Origin: Bacteroides propionicifaciens DSM 19291 = JCM 14649
GTDB taxonomy: Bacteria > Bacteroidota > Bacteroidia > Bacteroidales > Bacteroidaceae
DNA length: 35,111 nt
Direction of reading: 5' to 3'
Assembly (NCBI RefSeq): GCF_000375405.1
Contig: NZ_AQWS01000028.1
Coordinates: 1-35,111, forward strand
Shown piece after piece: positions 6,335-14,365 of the stretch. Positions within the stretch are counted from its first letter, which is position 1, and every line of letters starts with the position of its first letter. The notes under the pieces are model-generated. The model was not told the DNA's origin, did not search any database, and was given only the letters and a program-made list of their open reading frames with translations. The translations under genes and the position numbers were made by a program.

Positions 6335-8110
6335 TTAGTTTTCTTTATTTGTTCTTTCAATGTAAGCTAGAACATCACCTTTGTTAACGCGATCTCCTTG
6401 CTTAGCAGTAACCTCGATCACACGACCTTCAAAGTTAGCTTTTACAGGACGGTGCTCACCCCAGCTAGTTGTGATGTAGCAGAAGTTATCTTCAGGTTTG
6501 AACTCTTTGCCCACAGCTGGAGCTAGAGAATCTGCATCTACATCAATTTCCCAAATTACTTGTCCTTTAACTTCAGCAGTTACAGGCTCGTATTTTGCGC
6601 GTTTGATTGCTAAGATGTCTTCAGCAGTATAACCTTTGTCAGCTAATGCTTCTTCTTTAGCTTTAGCTAGTTCTTGGATGAAACGTTCTTTAGCAACACC
6701 CGACTTGTAGTCACGGTATTGTCTGTCGTGCATAGCCAATTCGAATAATTCTTCGTCATCTTGACCATAATCCCAACCATTTTCATCCATCTCCTTACGA
6801 TACTTATCAAGTTCATCTGGATAATTTTCTTGAGGATCTTTATCTGTAAACTCGTAACCTTTTTCTTTAGCTAGAGCTACAATCTCTGGTGCTAGTTTAC
6901 CTGGAAGCTTACCGCTTTCACCAAGAATCATACCCCAGATATGTTTATCCATCATTGAGAATTTAGGATCACCCTTAACTTCACAAAGGATATTCATTAG
7001 TGCAATATTTTTAACGTATTGGCTAAATGGAGTTACAAGTGGTGGGTAACCAACCATTGGCCATACATATTGAACTTCTTCGAATAGTTTAACTAAAAGA
7101 TCATCGATAGTAAGCTCTTCTTTACCTTGGTTTCTCAACATCAAGTTAATACCTGAATGAACACCTTCAAGATCGGCCATCATTGATCCCATCATACCTC
7201 CTGGTAAACCACTAGTCAACAATAAAGAAGACATTAGTTTGTTACCTGGGTTCATAAAGTAACCCAAGAAGTCGTCGATAAACTCTTGTGTTTTAGCACG
7301 AGCTTTCATGTAAGCCTTCATGTCGATTTCAGGAACTTTAAAACCTGCATCTTTCAACATAGCTTGAACTGAAATTACGTCTGGATGAACCTTACCCCAA
7401 GAGATAGGCTCCATAGCAACGTCGATAACGTCAGCACCGTTTTCACAAACTTCAAGGATAGAAGCCATTGATAGACCTGGTCCTGAGTGTCCGTGGTATT
7501 CAATGATAACTTCTGGGTGTTTGTCTTTAATTGCTTTGGTTAGTTTTCCTAAAAATTCAGGACGACCAACACCAGCCATATCCTTCAAACAAATTTCAGG
7601 AGCACCAGCTTCGATTAACTGATCAGCAATCTTTGTATAATACTCAACAGTATGAACTGGTGAGAAAGTGATACATAGAGTTGCTTGTGGTATCATACCC
7701 GCAGCCTTAGCATATTGGATAGATGGAATAATGTTACGAACATCATTTAGACCACAGAAAATACGAGTAATATCAACACCTTGTGCATTTTTAACCTTGT
7801 ACATTAATTTGCGCACGTCAGCAGGTACAGGGTACATACGTAGAGCGTTTAAACCTCTATCTAGCATATGAGTCTGAATGCCTGCCTCATTGAATGTTTT
7901 TGTAAATGCACGAACAGCTTTATTAGGGTTTTCACCGTAAAGCAAATTCACTTGCTCAAAAGCACCACCATTTGTCTCAACACGACTAAAACAGCCCATT
8001 TCAACAATTAACGGAGCGATTTGTACCAACTGATCTAAACGAGGTTGGTATTTACCTGAGGATTGCCACATGTCTCTATAAACGAGACTAAATTTTATTT
8101 CTTTCTTCAT
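6335..8110 (-). CDS. Carboxyltransferase of the OadA/PycB family lacking the biotin-acceptor lysine
   Basis: The 591-residue protein has an HMGL-like TIM barrel (about 5-290), a conserved PYC/OADA region (about 290-470) and a C-terminal biotinyl/lipoyl-like fold (about 520-590). Family members move a carboxyl group between biotin and pyruvate or oxaloacetate. Catalytic features kept are the metal-site Asp in YRDMWQS, the Lys in CLKDMAG and the metal-site pair in YHGHSG. Two departures stand out. The usual RDAHQS block reads RDMWQS. In the C-terminal domain both half-motifs are present (VKGQVIWEIDVDAD and FEGRVIEVTAKQGDRVNKGD), but the hairpin that should carry AMKM reads TTSWGEH, with no lysine. 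It therefore cannot be biotinylated there and would need a separate carrier, or has a different role. No beta or gamma decarboxylase subunit lies next to it. It has its own terminator and a possible promoter. Confidence 0.85.
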   Translation of the reverse strand: MKKEIKFSLVYRDMWQSSGKYQPRLDQLVQIAPLIVEMGCFSRVETNGGAFEQVNLLYGENPNKAVRAFTKTFNEAGIQTHMLDRGLNALRMYPVPADVRKLMYKVKNAQGVDITRIFCGLNDVRNIIPSIQYAKAAGMIPQATLCITFSPVHTVEYYTKIADQLIEAGAPEICLKDMAGVGRPEFLGKLTKAIKDKHPEVIIEYHGHSGPGLSMASILEVCENGADVIDVAMEPISWGKVHPDVISVQAMLKDAGFKVPEIDMKAYMKARAKTQEFIDDFLGYFMNPGNKLMSSLLLTSGLPGGMMGSMMADLEGVHSGINLMLRNQGKEELTIDDLLVKLFEEVQYVWPMVGYPPLVTPFSQYVKNIALMNILCEVKGDPKFSMMDKHIWGMILGESGKLPGKLAPEIVALAKEKGYEFTDKDPQENYPDELDKYRKEMDENGWDYGQDDEELFELAMHDRQYRDYKSGVAKERFIQELAKAKEEALADKGYTAEDILAIKRAKYEPVTAEVKGQVIWEIDVDADSLAPAVGKEFKPEDNFCYITTSWGEHRPVKANFEGRVIEVTAKQGDRVNKGDVLAYIERTNKEN

Positions 8111-8156
8111 AGTGATAGAGTTTTTAGAATGACTTCAATTCCATATTATTTATATA

Positions 8157-8164
8157 CAAAAATA
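8157..8164 (-). promoter_or_regulatory. Possible -7 element for the carboxyltransferase gene
   Basis: The minus strand reads TATTTTTG, fitting TAnnTTTG, 46 bases upstream of the start codon. No TTTG -33 box is visible at 19-21 bases. Confidence 0.35.
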
Positions 8165-8258
8165 TAACTTTATAGCTATACTTGTCTAGATGTTTGATGA
8201 CTTTTTAAATTTTAAACCAAATTAGTGATTTATTTCCATAATCAAAATAAATAGCGAC

Positions 8259-8294
8259 AAAAAAGGTAATCTATTCTCATAATAGATCACCTTT
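8259..8294 (-). terminator. Intrinsic terminator of the ECF sigma factor gene
   Basis: Minus strand: AAAGGTGATCTATT pairs with AATAGATTACCTTT (one G-U pair) around a five-base loop, followed by a T run. It is 31 bases after the stop codon. Confidence 0.9.
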
Positions 8295-8325
8295 ACCAAA
8301 TCTGCTACCGTTTTTCTCGGTATAT

Positions 8326-8829
8326 TTATAAGAAGTCTTTTAAATCGTCTTGCAATTTTTGTCTTGTGAAGAAGATTCTGCTCTTCACAGTTCCCAATGG
8401 TAATTCCAATTTGTCAGCAATTTCACGATACTTAAATCCTGATACATGCATTGTAAATGGAATACGGTATTCGTCTGGTAATGCATTTACTATTTTATGC
8501 ATTTGTTTTAAGTCGTAAGCACCACTTGCACTTTCTAAACCTGAGTCTTGAGGCAGGTTTAAGTGATATAGATTATCTGTTTTATCAACAAATGTTTGTT
8601 CCCTAACAATCTTTCTATAATTATTAATAAAGATATTACGCATTATAGTATAGACCCAACCTCTAAAGTTGGTATTAGGAATATATTTATCTTCATTGTC
8701 AAGAGCTTTTAATGCTGTCTCTTGTAATAGGTCATTCGCTTCTTCCCTGTCGGAAGTTAGTTTATATGCAAAGCGAAGTAACTCTTCTTGTGCTCCGATT
8801 AATTCTTTTCTAAAGCTTAAACTTTTCAT
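8326..8829 (-). CDS. ECF-type RNA polymerase sigma factor
   Basis: The 167-residue protein has sigma region 2 (about 10-75) with the core-binding/-10 segment DLLQETALKALDN and NFRGWVYTIMRNIFINNYRK, and sigma region 4 (about 105-162) with the helix-turn-helix YREIADKLELPLGTVKSRIF. This is the size and layout of group IV (ECF) sigma factors of the RpoE type common in Bacteroidetes. There is no anti-sigma gene next to it, unlike many ECF pairs, so control may be through its own expression. Its promoter region holds a TACTTTTG -7 element and, further upstream, two copies of a 17-base direct repeat. It is a single-gene unit with its own terminator. Regulon and signal are unknown. Confidence 0.93.
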   Translation of the reverse strand: MKSLSFRKELIGAQEELLRFAYKLTSDREEANDLLQETALKALDNEDKYIPNTNFRGWVYTIMRNIFINNYRKIVREQTFVDKTDNLYHLNLPQDSGLESASGAYDLKQMHKIVNALPDEYRIPFTMHVSGFKYREIADKLELPLGTVKSRIFFTRQKLQDDLKDFL

Positions 8830-8874
8830 ACTTTGCTGTTTTAAAATTATTAACTCTGTTTGTTTCCTTCAATT

Positions 8875-8882
8875 CAAAAGTA
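8875..8882 (-). promoter_or_regulatory. Possible -7 element of the ECF sigma factor promoter
   Basis: The minus strand reads TACTTTTG (TAnnTTTG), 45 bases before the start codon. The expected -33 TTTG is absent, and a tandem repeat lies further upstream, which would suit a promoter that depends on an activator. Confidence 0.4.
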
Positions 8883-8910
8883 GCAAAGAATTTTAAATTA
8901 AAGGACATGG

Positions 8911-8949
8911 AAACCATCATAAAACAGGGTGAAAACTATCATAAAACAG
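8911..8949 (-). repeat. Two tandem copies of a 17-base direct repeat upstream of the ECF gene, possible operator
   Basis: Minus strand CTGTTTTATGATRGTTT occurs at 8949-8933 and 8927-8911, with one A/G difference. Start-to-start spacing is 22 bases, about two helical turns, so both copies face the same side of the helix. They lie about 43 to 81 bases upstream of the predicted transcription start, a common position for activator sites. An 8-base inverted match (CTGTTTTA on the plus strand) also occurs at 8836-8843 and may be chance. Confidence 0.5.
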
Positions 8950-9067
8950 TTTTTGGGTCATAAAAATCTAATTTTAGTTGTTCAATAGTCCGTTTTGTCC
9001 TAGATATAAATTATTTCGGCAGGATTTAACGTTACATTTAAGTGACAATAAGTATTAAATCCTCGTT
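8950..9067. other. Intergenic stretch between the ECF regulatory region and the nitroreductase terminator
   Basis: No gene is seen. A 9-base inverted repeat, AGGATTTAA at 9021-9029 and TTAAATCCT at 9055-9063, is separated by 25 bases; it lacks a T run and its role, if any, is unclear. Confidence 0.4.
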
Positions 9068-9109
9068 AAAAAAGAAGCAAACCTGAACAATTATGCTTCA
9101 GGCTTGCTT
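9068..9109 (-). terminator. Intrinsic terminator of the ribE-nitroreductase operon
   Basis: Minus strand: AAGCAAGCCTGAA pairs with TTCAGGTTTGCTT (one G-U pair), followed by a T run, 14 bases after the nitroreductase stop codon. Confidence 0.9.
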
Positions 9110-9123
9110 AATCTTTTGAAATA

Positions 9124-9681
9124 TCACTTGTATTTATTAAACGAAGCTATCGATTTAAAGGCTTTACGTTTCTTAATCTTCTTCTGGTTTAAGGAATAAC
9201 CAATAACAACATCAAGCAATACCCTTTTTTTGGAAGGAATCTCCAAAAGATGTTTGAATCTTTCCTCATCAAACCAACCCAATATGCAAGAACCTAATCC
9301 ACAATCTTCGGCAGCCAAAGCAATATGTGAAGCTAAGATTCCAATATCCATTAATGGGTAATACTTATTCTTTAGTTTACTCCCCAATATTGACGTTAGA
9401 TTTCCAGATTCTTCTACAATTACTAGATGAACAGGAGCGTCTTTAGCAAACTTATTCATCCCTAATCCTGCAGCAGCTTTTCCTATTTCGACAGCCAGAT
9501 CAGTCTGATCGACTACTATTATTTTCCAGGGTTGCGCATTGCAAGCAGAGGGTGCTAATTGAGCAGCCTCTAAAATATAGTTTAGCTTTTCGGGTTCAAC
9601 CAAACGAGTCGCATCAAAACGACGATCACTTTGGCGAGCTTTGACTAACGATAGAAAATTAAAAGATTCATCCATAATCAT
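9124..9681 (-). CDS. Nitroreductase-family FMN-dependent oxidoreductase
   Basis: The 185-residue protein fits the nitroreductase fold, whose members use FMN and NAD(P)H to reduce nitro compounds, quinones or other acceptors. FMN-contact features are KARQSDRRF near the N-terminus (residues 14-22), LAPSACNAQPWK (42-53) and the C-terminal AAEDCGLGSCILGWFDEE block. Translation could start at the first ATG or at the ATG two codons later (MDESFNF), which is closer to the family start. It follows riboflavin synthase by 15 bases and is surely cotranscribed, tying a flavin-dependent enzyme to flavin supply. The natural substrate cannot be told; nitro-drug activation or dihydropteridine-type reduction are family possibilities only. 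Confidence 0.9.
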   Translation of the reverse strand: MIMDESFNFLSLVKARQSDRRFDATRLVEPEKLNYILEAAQLAPSACNAQPWKIIVVDQTDLAVEIGKAAAGLGMNKFAKDAPVHLVIVEESGNLTSILGSKLKNKYYPLMDIGILASHIALAAEDCGLGSCILGWFDEERFKHLLEIPSKKRVLLDVVIGYSLNQKKIKKRKAFKSIASFNKYK

Positions 9682-9696
9682 TAAGGTATAAACAGA

Positions 9697-10305
9697 CTAC
9701 TCAGCTGTAAGTTCTTGCAAGCGGCTAATATACTTTCCAATAATATCAAACTCTAAATTCACAACACCACCCACCTGGATAGCATGAAAATTAGTGTACT
9801 CATATGTATAAGGTATGATAGCTACAGTAAACGAATCCTCAGTAGGTTCACAAACCGTCAAACTAACACCATTAATAGTTACTGAACCTTTATCGACCGT
9901 AAAATAGCCACGTTTAGCCATTTCTTTGTCGAATTTATATTTGAAGGTAAAATACCAGCTACCATTTGCATCTTTGATTTCTGTGCATACTGCTGTTTGG
10001 TCAACATGCCCTTGAACAATATGTCCGTCAAGTCGACCATTCATTTTCATGCTTCTTTCAACATTAACCAACTCACCTACCTTAAGCAAACCTAAATTGG
10101 ATCGATCAAGGGTTTCACGCATAGCAGTAACAGTATAGTTGCCTTCTTTTAAGTCAACCACCGTTAGGCAAACGCCATTATGTGAAATGCTTTGATCAAT
10201 TTTCAAGTCATTCACAAACGAACATGTTAGTGTAAAGTGTACATTATCGTTTTCTTTAACGATATCGACAAGTTTGGCTGTTTCTTCTACAATTCCTGAA
10301 AACAT
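9697..10305 (-). CDS. ribE: Riboflavin synthase, alpha chain
   Basis: The 202-residue enzyme converts two molecules of 6,7-dimethyl-8-ribityllumazine into riboflavin and a pyrimidinedione. It shows the start MFSGIVEE and two lumazine-binding repeats: repeat one with SISHNGVCLTV and the link GHIVQGHVD, repeat two with GSVTINGVSLTV and the C-terminal NLEFDIIGKYISR. Length and the paired repeat structure are normal. A longer open frame reaches 10503, but it would run through a terminator hairpin and the family start is at 10305. It heads a two-gene operon with a nitroreductase. A TATATTTG element at 10368-10375 is the likely promoter. No FMN riboswitch was found in the leader. Confidence 0.95.
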   Translation of the reverse strand: MFSGIVEETAKLVDIVKENDNVHFTLTCSFVNDLKIDQSISHNGVCLTVVDLKEGNYTVTAMRETLDRSNLGLLKVGELVNVERSMKMNGRLDGHIVQGHVDQTAVCTEIKDANGSWYFTFKYKFDKEMAKRGYFTVDKGSVTINGVSLTVCEPTEDSFTVAIIPYTYEYTNFHAIQVGGVVNLEFDIIGKYISRLQELTAE

Positions 10306-10367
10306 AAGCTCTATAGATTTATGCCCTATCACATTATATATAATAGGTATGTTTATAATTATAGAAA

Positions 10368-10375
10368 CAAATATA
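10368..10375 (-). promoter_or_regulatory. Probable -7 element for ribE
   Basis: Minus strand TATATTTG fits TAnnTTTG and sits 62 bases before the ribE start codon, downstream of the upstream hairpin terminator. The -33 box is not recognisable. Confidence 0.45.
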
Positions 10376-10409
10376 AGGAAAAGGTATGGATAAGTAGAGG
10401 TGGGCTTCA

Positions 10410-10441
10410 AAAAATGGGGCTTTTCACAAAGCCCCATTTTT
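10410..10441 (-). terminator. Perfect 14-bp hairpin terminator upstream of ribE
   Basis: AAAAATGGGGCTTT and AAAGCCCCATTTTT are perfect complements around a four-base loop. Read on the minus strand it ends in five T residues, as an intrinsic terminator. It is about 105 bases before ribE and about 55 bases after a consensus minus-strand promoter, so it ends a very short transcript or attenuates ribE. Confidence 0.8.
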
Positions 10442-10495
10442 AAGTTTTCAATAGGTATTAGTTCTTTTAAGGTAAAAAAGATTGTTTTAGGATAA
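10410..10495 (-). ncRNA. Candidate small RNA or attenuated leader upstream of ribE
   Basis: A promoter at 10501-10533 and a perfect terminator at 10410-10441 bound about 85 bases on the minus strand that contain no ATG-initiated reading frame. The unit could be a free-standing small RNA or the attenuated 5' leader of ribE. No known RNA family is recognised in it. Confidence 0.35.
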
Positions 10496-10500
10496 CGATG

Positions 10501-10533
10501 CAAATATAAATCAAATTTAAGATACTTACCAAA
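10501..10533 (-). promoter_or_regulatory. Consensus promoter upstream of the ribE leader hairpin
   Basis: Minus strand TTTG (10533-10530), 21 bases, then TATATTTG (10508-10501). This fits TTTG-N(19-21)-TAnnTTTG. Transcription would start near 10495. Confidence 0.6.
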
Positions 10534-11013
10534 CTCTTTTGTATGTCCTAAAACATATTCGTAGTTTAATCATAATAAGTAGCCTATTATTTTAATTAAA
10601 TCTATACTTTGATTGTTGCGTTAGAACAAATATACTACATAATATTAAATTATTTCATTTTGTTGGTAAAATATTACCCATTTGGATAACATTTATCAGT
10701 ATGAACGAGGTATTAATTAAAAAATATTTTTAATTAGTCGTAACACGCATTATACCTGTCTTGTTAATACTTATAGAAAATAGTAAAGCATTATACACAG
10801 AAGACTCAAGCGAGTTAGTGATACTAGTATAAGAAGTAAGTAGTTTAAGATAAATGACTAGGTCGTTTTGTAATCAACCCATGACTATCGCTGAAAGAAA
10901 ATAACCTTATAGCAACAAGTCCTAACTACACTTTATAATATAGAGCACCAAAACCGATGACACAAGCATTAGATATAAAGATTTATATAGGACTTTATTA
11001 AACCAAATAAAGT
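10534..11013. other. Gene-free intergenic region between the ribE unit and glnS
   Basis: About 480 bases without a credible reading frame; the longest ATG frames noted are 10-16 codons. It is strongly AT-rich. One palindrome of about 10-bp arms (AATTAAAAA and TTTTTAATT, 10714-10736) is visible but is made almost only of A and T. No RNA gene is recognised. Confidence 0.5.
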
Positions 11014-11021
11014 TATCTTTG
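11014..11021 (+). promoter_or_regulatory. Probable -7 element of the glnS-TPR-dedA operon
   Basis: TATCTTTG fits TAnnTTTG and lies 65 bases before the glnS start codon. No TTTG box is visible at 19-21 bases upstream. Confidence 0.45.
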
Positions 11022-11086
11022 CCACTACAAGTAAATGAGAGAAAATTATCGTATTTTCGCATTCAAATTGAGATAATAAAGATATC

Positions 11087-12805
11087 ATGACTGATAAGAA
11101 AATAACTGAAGCAACAGAAAAGAAGAGCCTCAATTTTATTGAGCAAGCGATCGTTAATGACTTGAAAGAGGGTAAAAATGACGGAAGAGTACAAACTCGC
11201 TTCCCGCCAGAACCCAACGGCTACTTACATATCGGACATGCCAAAGCAATCAATATAGACTTTAGCATGGCTGAAAAGTATGACGGAGTATGTAACTTGC
11301 GTTTTGATGATACTAACCCAGTAAAAGAAGATGTAGAGTATGTAGATGCTATCAAAGAAGACATCGAATGGCTAGGTTTCCATTGGGACAATATCTATTA
11401 TGCTTCAGATTACTTCCAACAGTTGTGGGATTTTGCTGTAGAGTTAATTAAAGATGGCAAAGCCTATATTGATGAGCAATCAGCAGAAGAAATTGCAGCT
11501 CAAAAAGGAACTCCAACTACACCAGGTAAAGACAGCCCTTATCGTAATCGTCCTGTAGAAGAAAGCTTAAGCCTATTCGCAAAGATGAATACAGGGGAAG
11601 TTGAAGAAGGTGAGATGGTACTTCGTGCCAAAATAGATATGGCTAATGCCAATATGCATTTCCGTGACCCTATTATATATCGTGTGATTAAACACCACCA
11701 CCACCGTACGGGTGATCATTGGAAAGCTTATCCGATGTACGACTTTGCTCACGGACAAAGTGACTACTTCGAAGGTGTAACACATTCTATTTGTACACTT
11801 GAATTTGAAGTTCATAGACCATTATATAACTACTTTATCGACGAGTTAAAAGACCACCTAGATGAGAACTGTGATTACAGACCTCGCCAGATGGAATTTA
11901 ACCGTTTGAACCTTACCTACACGGTAATGAGCAAGCGAAAACTACTTACTCTTGTTCAAGAGGATTTAGTACACGGATGGGATGACCCTCGTATGCCTAC
12001 GATCTGTGGTTTCAGAAGAAGAGGTTACTCTCCTGAGTCAATCAAAAACTTCTTAGACTTAATTGGTTATACGAAGTATGAAGCATTAAATGATTTCTCA
12101 CTTCTTGAGTCAGCAGTACGTGAAGATCTAAACAAAAGAGCTACACGTGTATCGGCTGTTCTTGATCCAATTAAACTAATTATTACAAACTACCCAGAAC
12201 ATAAGGTTGAAGAACTTGAGTGTATCGACAATCCTGAAGATCCAAACTCACCAGTTCATAACATCGAATTTAGTCGTGAATTATGGATTGAACGTGATGA
12301 CTTTATGGAAGACGCACCAAAGAAGTACTTCAGAATGACTCCTGGTCAAGAAGTACGTCTTAAAAGTGCCTATATCGTAAAATGTACTGGTTGCAAGAAA
12401 GATGAAGAGGGCAACCTTATGGAGGTGTATTGCGAGTACGATGCAGATACGCTAAGTGGTATGCCAGGAGCAAGCAGAAAAGTAAAAGGAACATTGCACT
12501 GGGTAAGCAGCAACCATTGCCTGCCTGCTGAGGTAAGACTTTACGATAGATTATTCACCGTAGAAAATCCAAATACAGAAGATAATAAAGATTTCAGAGA
12601 GCTTATCAACCCCGACTCTTTAACTGTATTGACTAACTGCTATGTAGAGAAGTATCTACAAAACTTTAAACCAGGGGATCACCTACAATTCCAACGTATT
12701 GGTTATTTCACACCCGATAAAGATTCCGCTACAGACAAACTTGTATTCAACAGAACAGTTGGATTGCGTGATTCATGGGGCAAAATAAACAAACAAAATA
12801 AGTAG
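11087..12805 (+). CDS. glnS: Glutaminyl-tRNA synthetase
   Basis: The 572-residue class I synthetase charges tRNA-Gln directly. RFPPEPNGYLHIGHAKA (38-54) carries the HIGH motif, LRFDDTNP follows, and VMSKRKLLTLV (about 280-290) is the KMSKS-equivalent loop. YPMYDFAHGQSDYFEGVTHSI is the characteristic GlnRS block that recognises Gln rather than Glu. The C-terminal two-barrel anticodon-binding region is complete. It starts an operon with a TPR protein 12 bases downstream and a DedA protein after that. Presence of glnS indicates direct tRNA-Gln charging instead of reliance on the GatCAB amidotransferase alone. Confidence 0.97.
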   Translation: MTDKKITEATEKKSLNFIEQAIVNDLKEGKNDGRVQTRFPPEPNGYLHIGHAKAINIDFSMAEKYDGVCNLRFDDTNPVKEDVEYVDAIKEDIEWLGFHWDNIYYASDYFQQLWDFAVELIKDGKAYIDEQSAEEIAAQKGTPTTPGKDSPYRNRPVEESLSLFAKMNTGEVEEGEMVLRAKIDMANANMHFRDPIIYRVIKHHHHRTGDHWKAYPMYDFAHGQSDYFEGVTHSICTLEFEVHRPLYNYFIDELKDHLDENCDYRPRQMEFNRLNLTYTVMSKRKLLTLVQEDLVHGWDDPRMPTICGFRRRGYSPESIKNFLDLIGYTKYEALNDFSLLESAVREDLNKRATRVSAVLDPIKLIITNYPEHKVEELECIDNPEDPNSPVHNIEFSRELWIERDDFMEDAPKKYFRMTPGQEVRLKSAYIVKCTGCKKDEEGNLMEVYCEYDADTLSGMPGASRKVKGTLHWVSSNHCLPAEVRLYDRLFTVENPNTEDNKDFRELINPDSLTVLTNCYVEKYLQNFKPGDHLQFQRIGYFTPDKDSATDKLVFNRTVGLRDSWGKINKQNK

Positions 12806-12817
12806 TAACTATTATTT

Positions 12818-14359
12818 ATGAATCAAAGAGGCTTTACTCAAGGAAACGAGCAAATGATTCCTCCATCCTTAGCTTTATATGAAGAATATAGAGCTAAGGG
12901 TGAGAGCCTTTATTTGGACTCCGACATATATTCTGACATTATCTATTATTACATAGAAAAAAAGGAGATTCAAAAGGCCGAATCAGCAATTGCTGACGGT
13001 CTTAATATTCATCCCAATAGTGCCGCAATACTTTTAGAAAAAGCATATATTCAATTCGATAAGGGTGATATTGAAAACTGCGAAAGAACAATTAACAGCA
13101 TTCCTGATCAATCTGAACAAGAGGTGATCTTGCTCAAGGCTGACGTATTTTTGGCACAAGGAAAACTCGAAAAGACTATCGATATACTTGAGCCACTCAA
13201 ACAAAAAGAAAGTTTGGATGTCATAACAAACTGTATCTACCTCTTCTTAGACTACGGCTTCAAGCAAGAGGCTAAAAAATGGATTGACTTAGGGAAAACT
13301 AAGTTTCAAAACCATACCGACTTTTTGATAGCAGAAGCAGACTTCTTTAAAGGAACTTATCAAATTAAAGAGGCTAGCAACACCTACGAGAAACTTATTG
13401 ATAAAGATCCCTATAATGAAAATTACTGGATCGGACAAGCCACTTGTTTATTTCGTCTGCAACGCATGAAATTATGTGTAAAAGCTTGTAGATTGGGCTT
13501 AGCTGTCAACGATAAAAGTGCAGAACTCTATTCAACTCTAGGGCATGCCTATGCGTTACTAAACAAGTATGAATTAGCACTAGAAAATTTCAATACCGCC
13601 TATGAAATCACAAACTCAAACAAAGAAGAGTTAGAGGTGATGATTGAGGCGGTAAGCAGAAAAATAAAGAAGAATAAAAGCATACTTTCAAGTCAGGCTA
13701 CAATTGAACAGACCCTTACGGATATGTTACAAAATGTATCAAAGGCAAAGAATGGTGAAGAGCAGGCTGATAACGAAGATGATATTAGCTTTATGGACCT
13801 TCTCGACTGCATCACGAGCAGAATCGAAGAGGAAGAAGAAAACCAAGAAAACAGCACATCACTTAGTCAAATAGATCCTAATCTACCAACCGATTTAATC
13901 GATTACTTTAATGATTTTTCTGATGATCAGGATGATGATAAAAGAGTAGAAAAAGGTCTAAGACTAGCACGAGAAGCCTATGACAGAGGCGATATGACTG
14001 CAGCAAAAGAATATCTCGACCAGCAAAGCCGTATATTTGAATCGACATATAATATAGAAAAACTAATAGATACACAAATCTATTTGAAAATGTACGATCA
14101 GGCAAATGTCTTTATAAATAGCTTAGAACATGAGACACCTAGTTACCTAAACACCCTTAGATTAACTGTAGTCACACTACTAAACGATGCTCTTGACCAA
14201 GAAGATAGTGCACATGGATACGACAGATTTGATAATATTGATAATGACAAACTCGAATTTGAAGTAACACAAGAAAATATACCAGAGTTTAGAGATCACT
14301 TACAAGATCATGGATTATATTTTCTTGCTGATTTAATAGACAAAAAATTTAAAAACTAA
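12818..14359 (+). CDS. Tetratricopeptide-repeat protein, cytoplasmic, function unknown
   Basis: The 513-residue protein has no signal peptide or membrane segment. Residues about 50-280 are helical TPR-type repeats; recognisable units include AAILLEKAYIQFDKGDIENCE, NYWIGQATCLFRLQRMKLC and ELYSTLGHAYALLNKYELA. A strongly acidic, low-complexity linker follows (about 315-380, with runs such as RIEEEEENQEN and DDQDDDKR), then a second helical part with LRLAREAYDRGDMTAAKEYL. Such proteins are scaffolds for other proteins; no partner can be named. It lies 12 bases after glnS and 6 before dedA, so all three are cotranscribed. Confidence 0.85.
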   Translation: MNQRGFTQGNEQMIPPSLALYEEYRAKGESLYLDSDIYSDIIYYYIEKKEIQKAESAIADGLNIHPNSAAILLEKAYIQFDKGDIENCERTINSIPDQSEQEVILLKADVFLAQGKLEKTIDILEPLKQKESLDVITNCIYLFLDYGFKQEAKKWIDLGKTKFQNHTDFLIAEADFFKGTYQIKEASNTYEKLIDKDPYNENYWIGQATCLFRLQRMKLCVKACRLGLAVNDKSAELYSTLGHAYALLNKYELALENFNTAYEITNSNKEELEVMIEAVSRKIKKNKSILSSQATIEQTLTDMLQNVSKAKNGEEQADNEDDISFMDLLDCITSRIEEEEENQENSTSLSQIDPNLPTDLIDYFNDFSDDQDDDKRVEKGLRLAREAYDRGDMTAAKEYLDQQSRIFESTYNIEKLIDTQIYLKMYDQANVFINSLEHETPSYLNTLRLTVVTLLNDALDQEDSAHGYDRFDNIDNDKLEFEVTQENIPEFRDHLQDHGLYFLADLIDKKFKN

Positions 14360-14365
14360 ACAGAT

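Noticed and set aside
9697-10410. FMN riboswitch expected before riboflavin genes
   Set aside because: None of the conserved RFN blocks (such as the AGGGGCGG-type start or CCGGCGGT) is present on the minus strand.
10306-10503. N-terminal extension of the riboflavin synthase frame
   Set aside because: The family start is MFSGIVEE at 10305, and the extension runs through a perfect terminator hairpin and a promoter element.
10714-10736. AT-only palindrome in the ribE-glnS intergenic region
   Set aside because: The arms are only A and T, expected by chance in DNA this AT-rich; no T run or promoter is linked to it.
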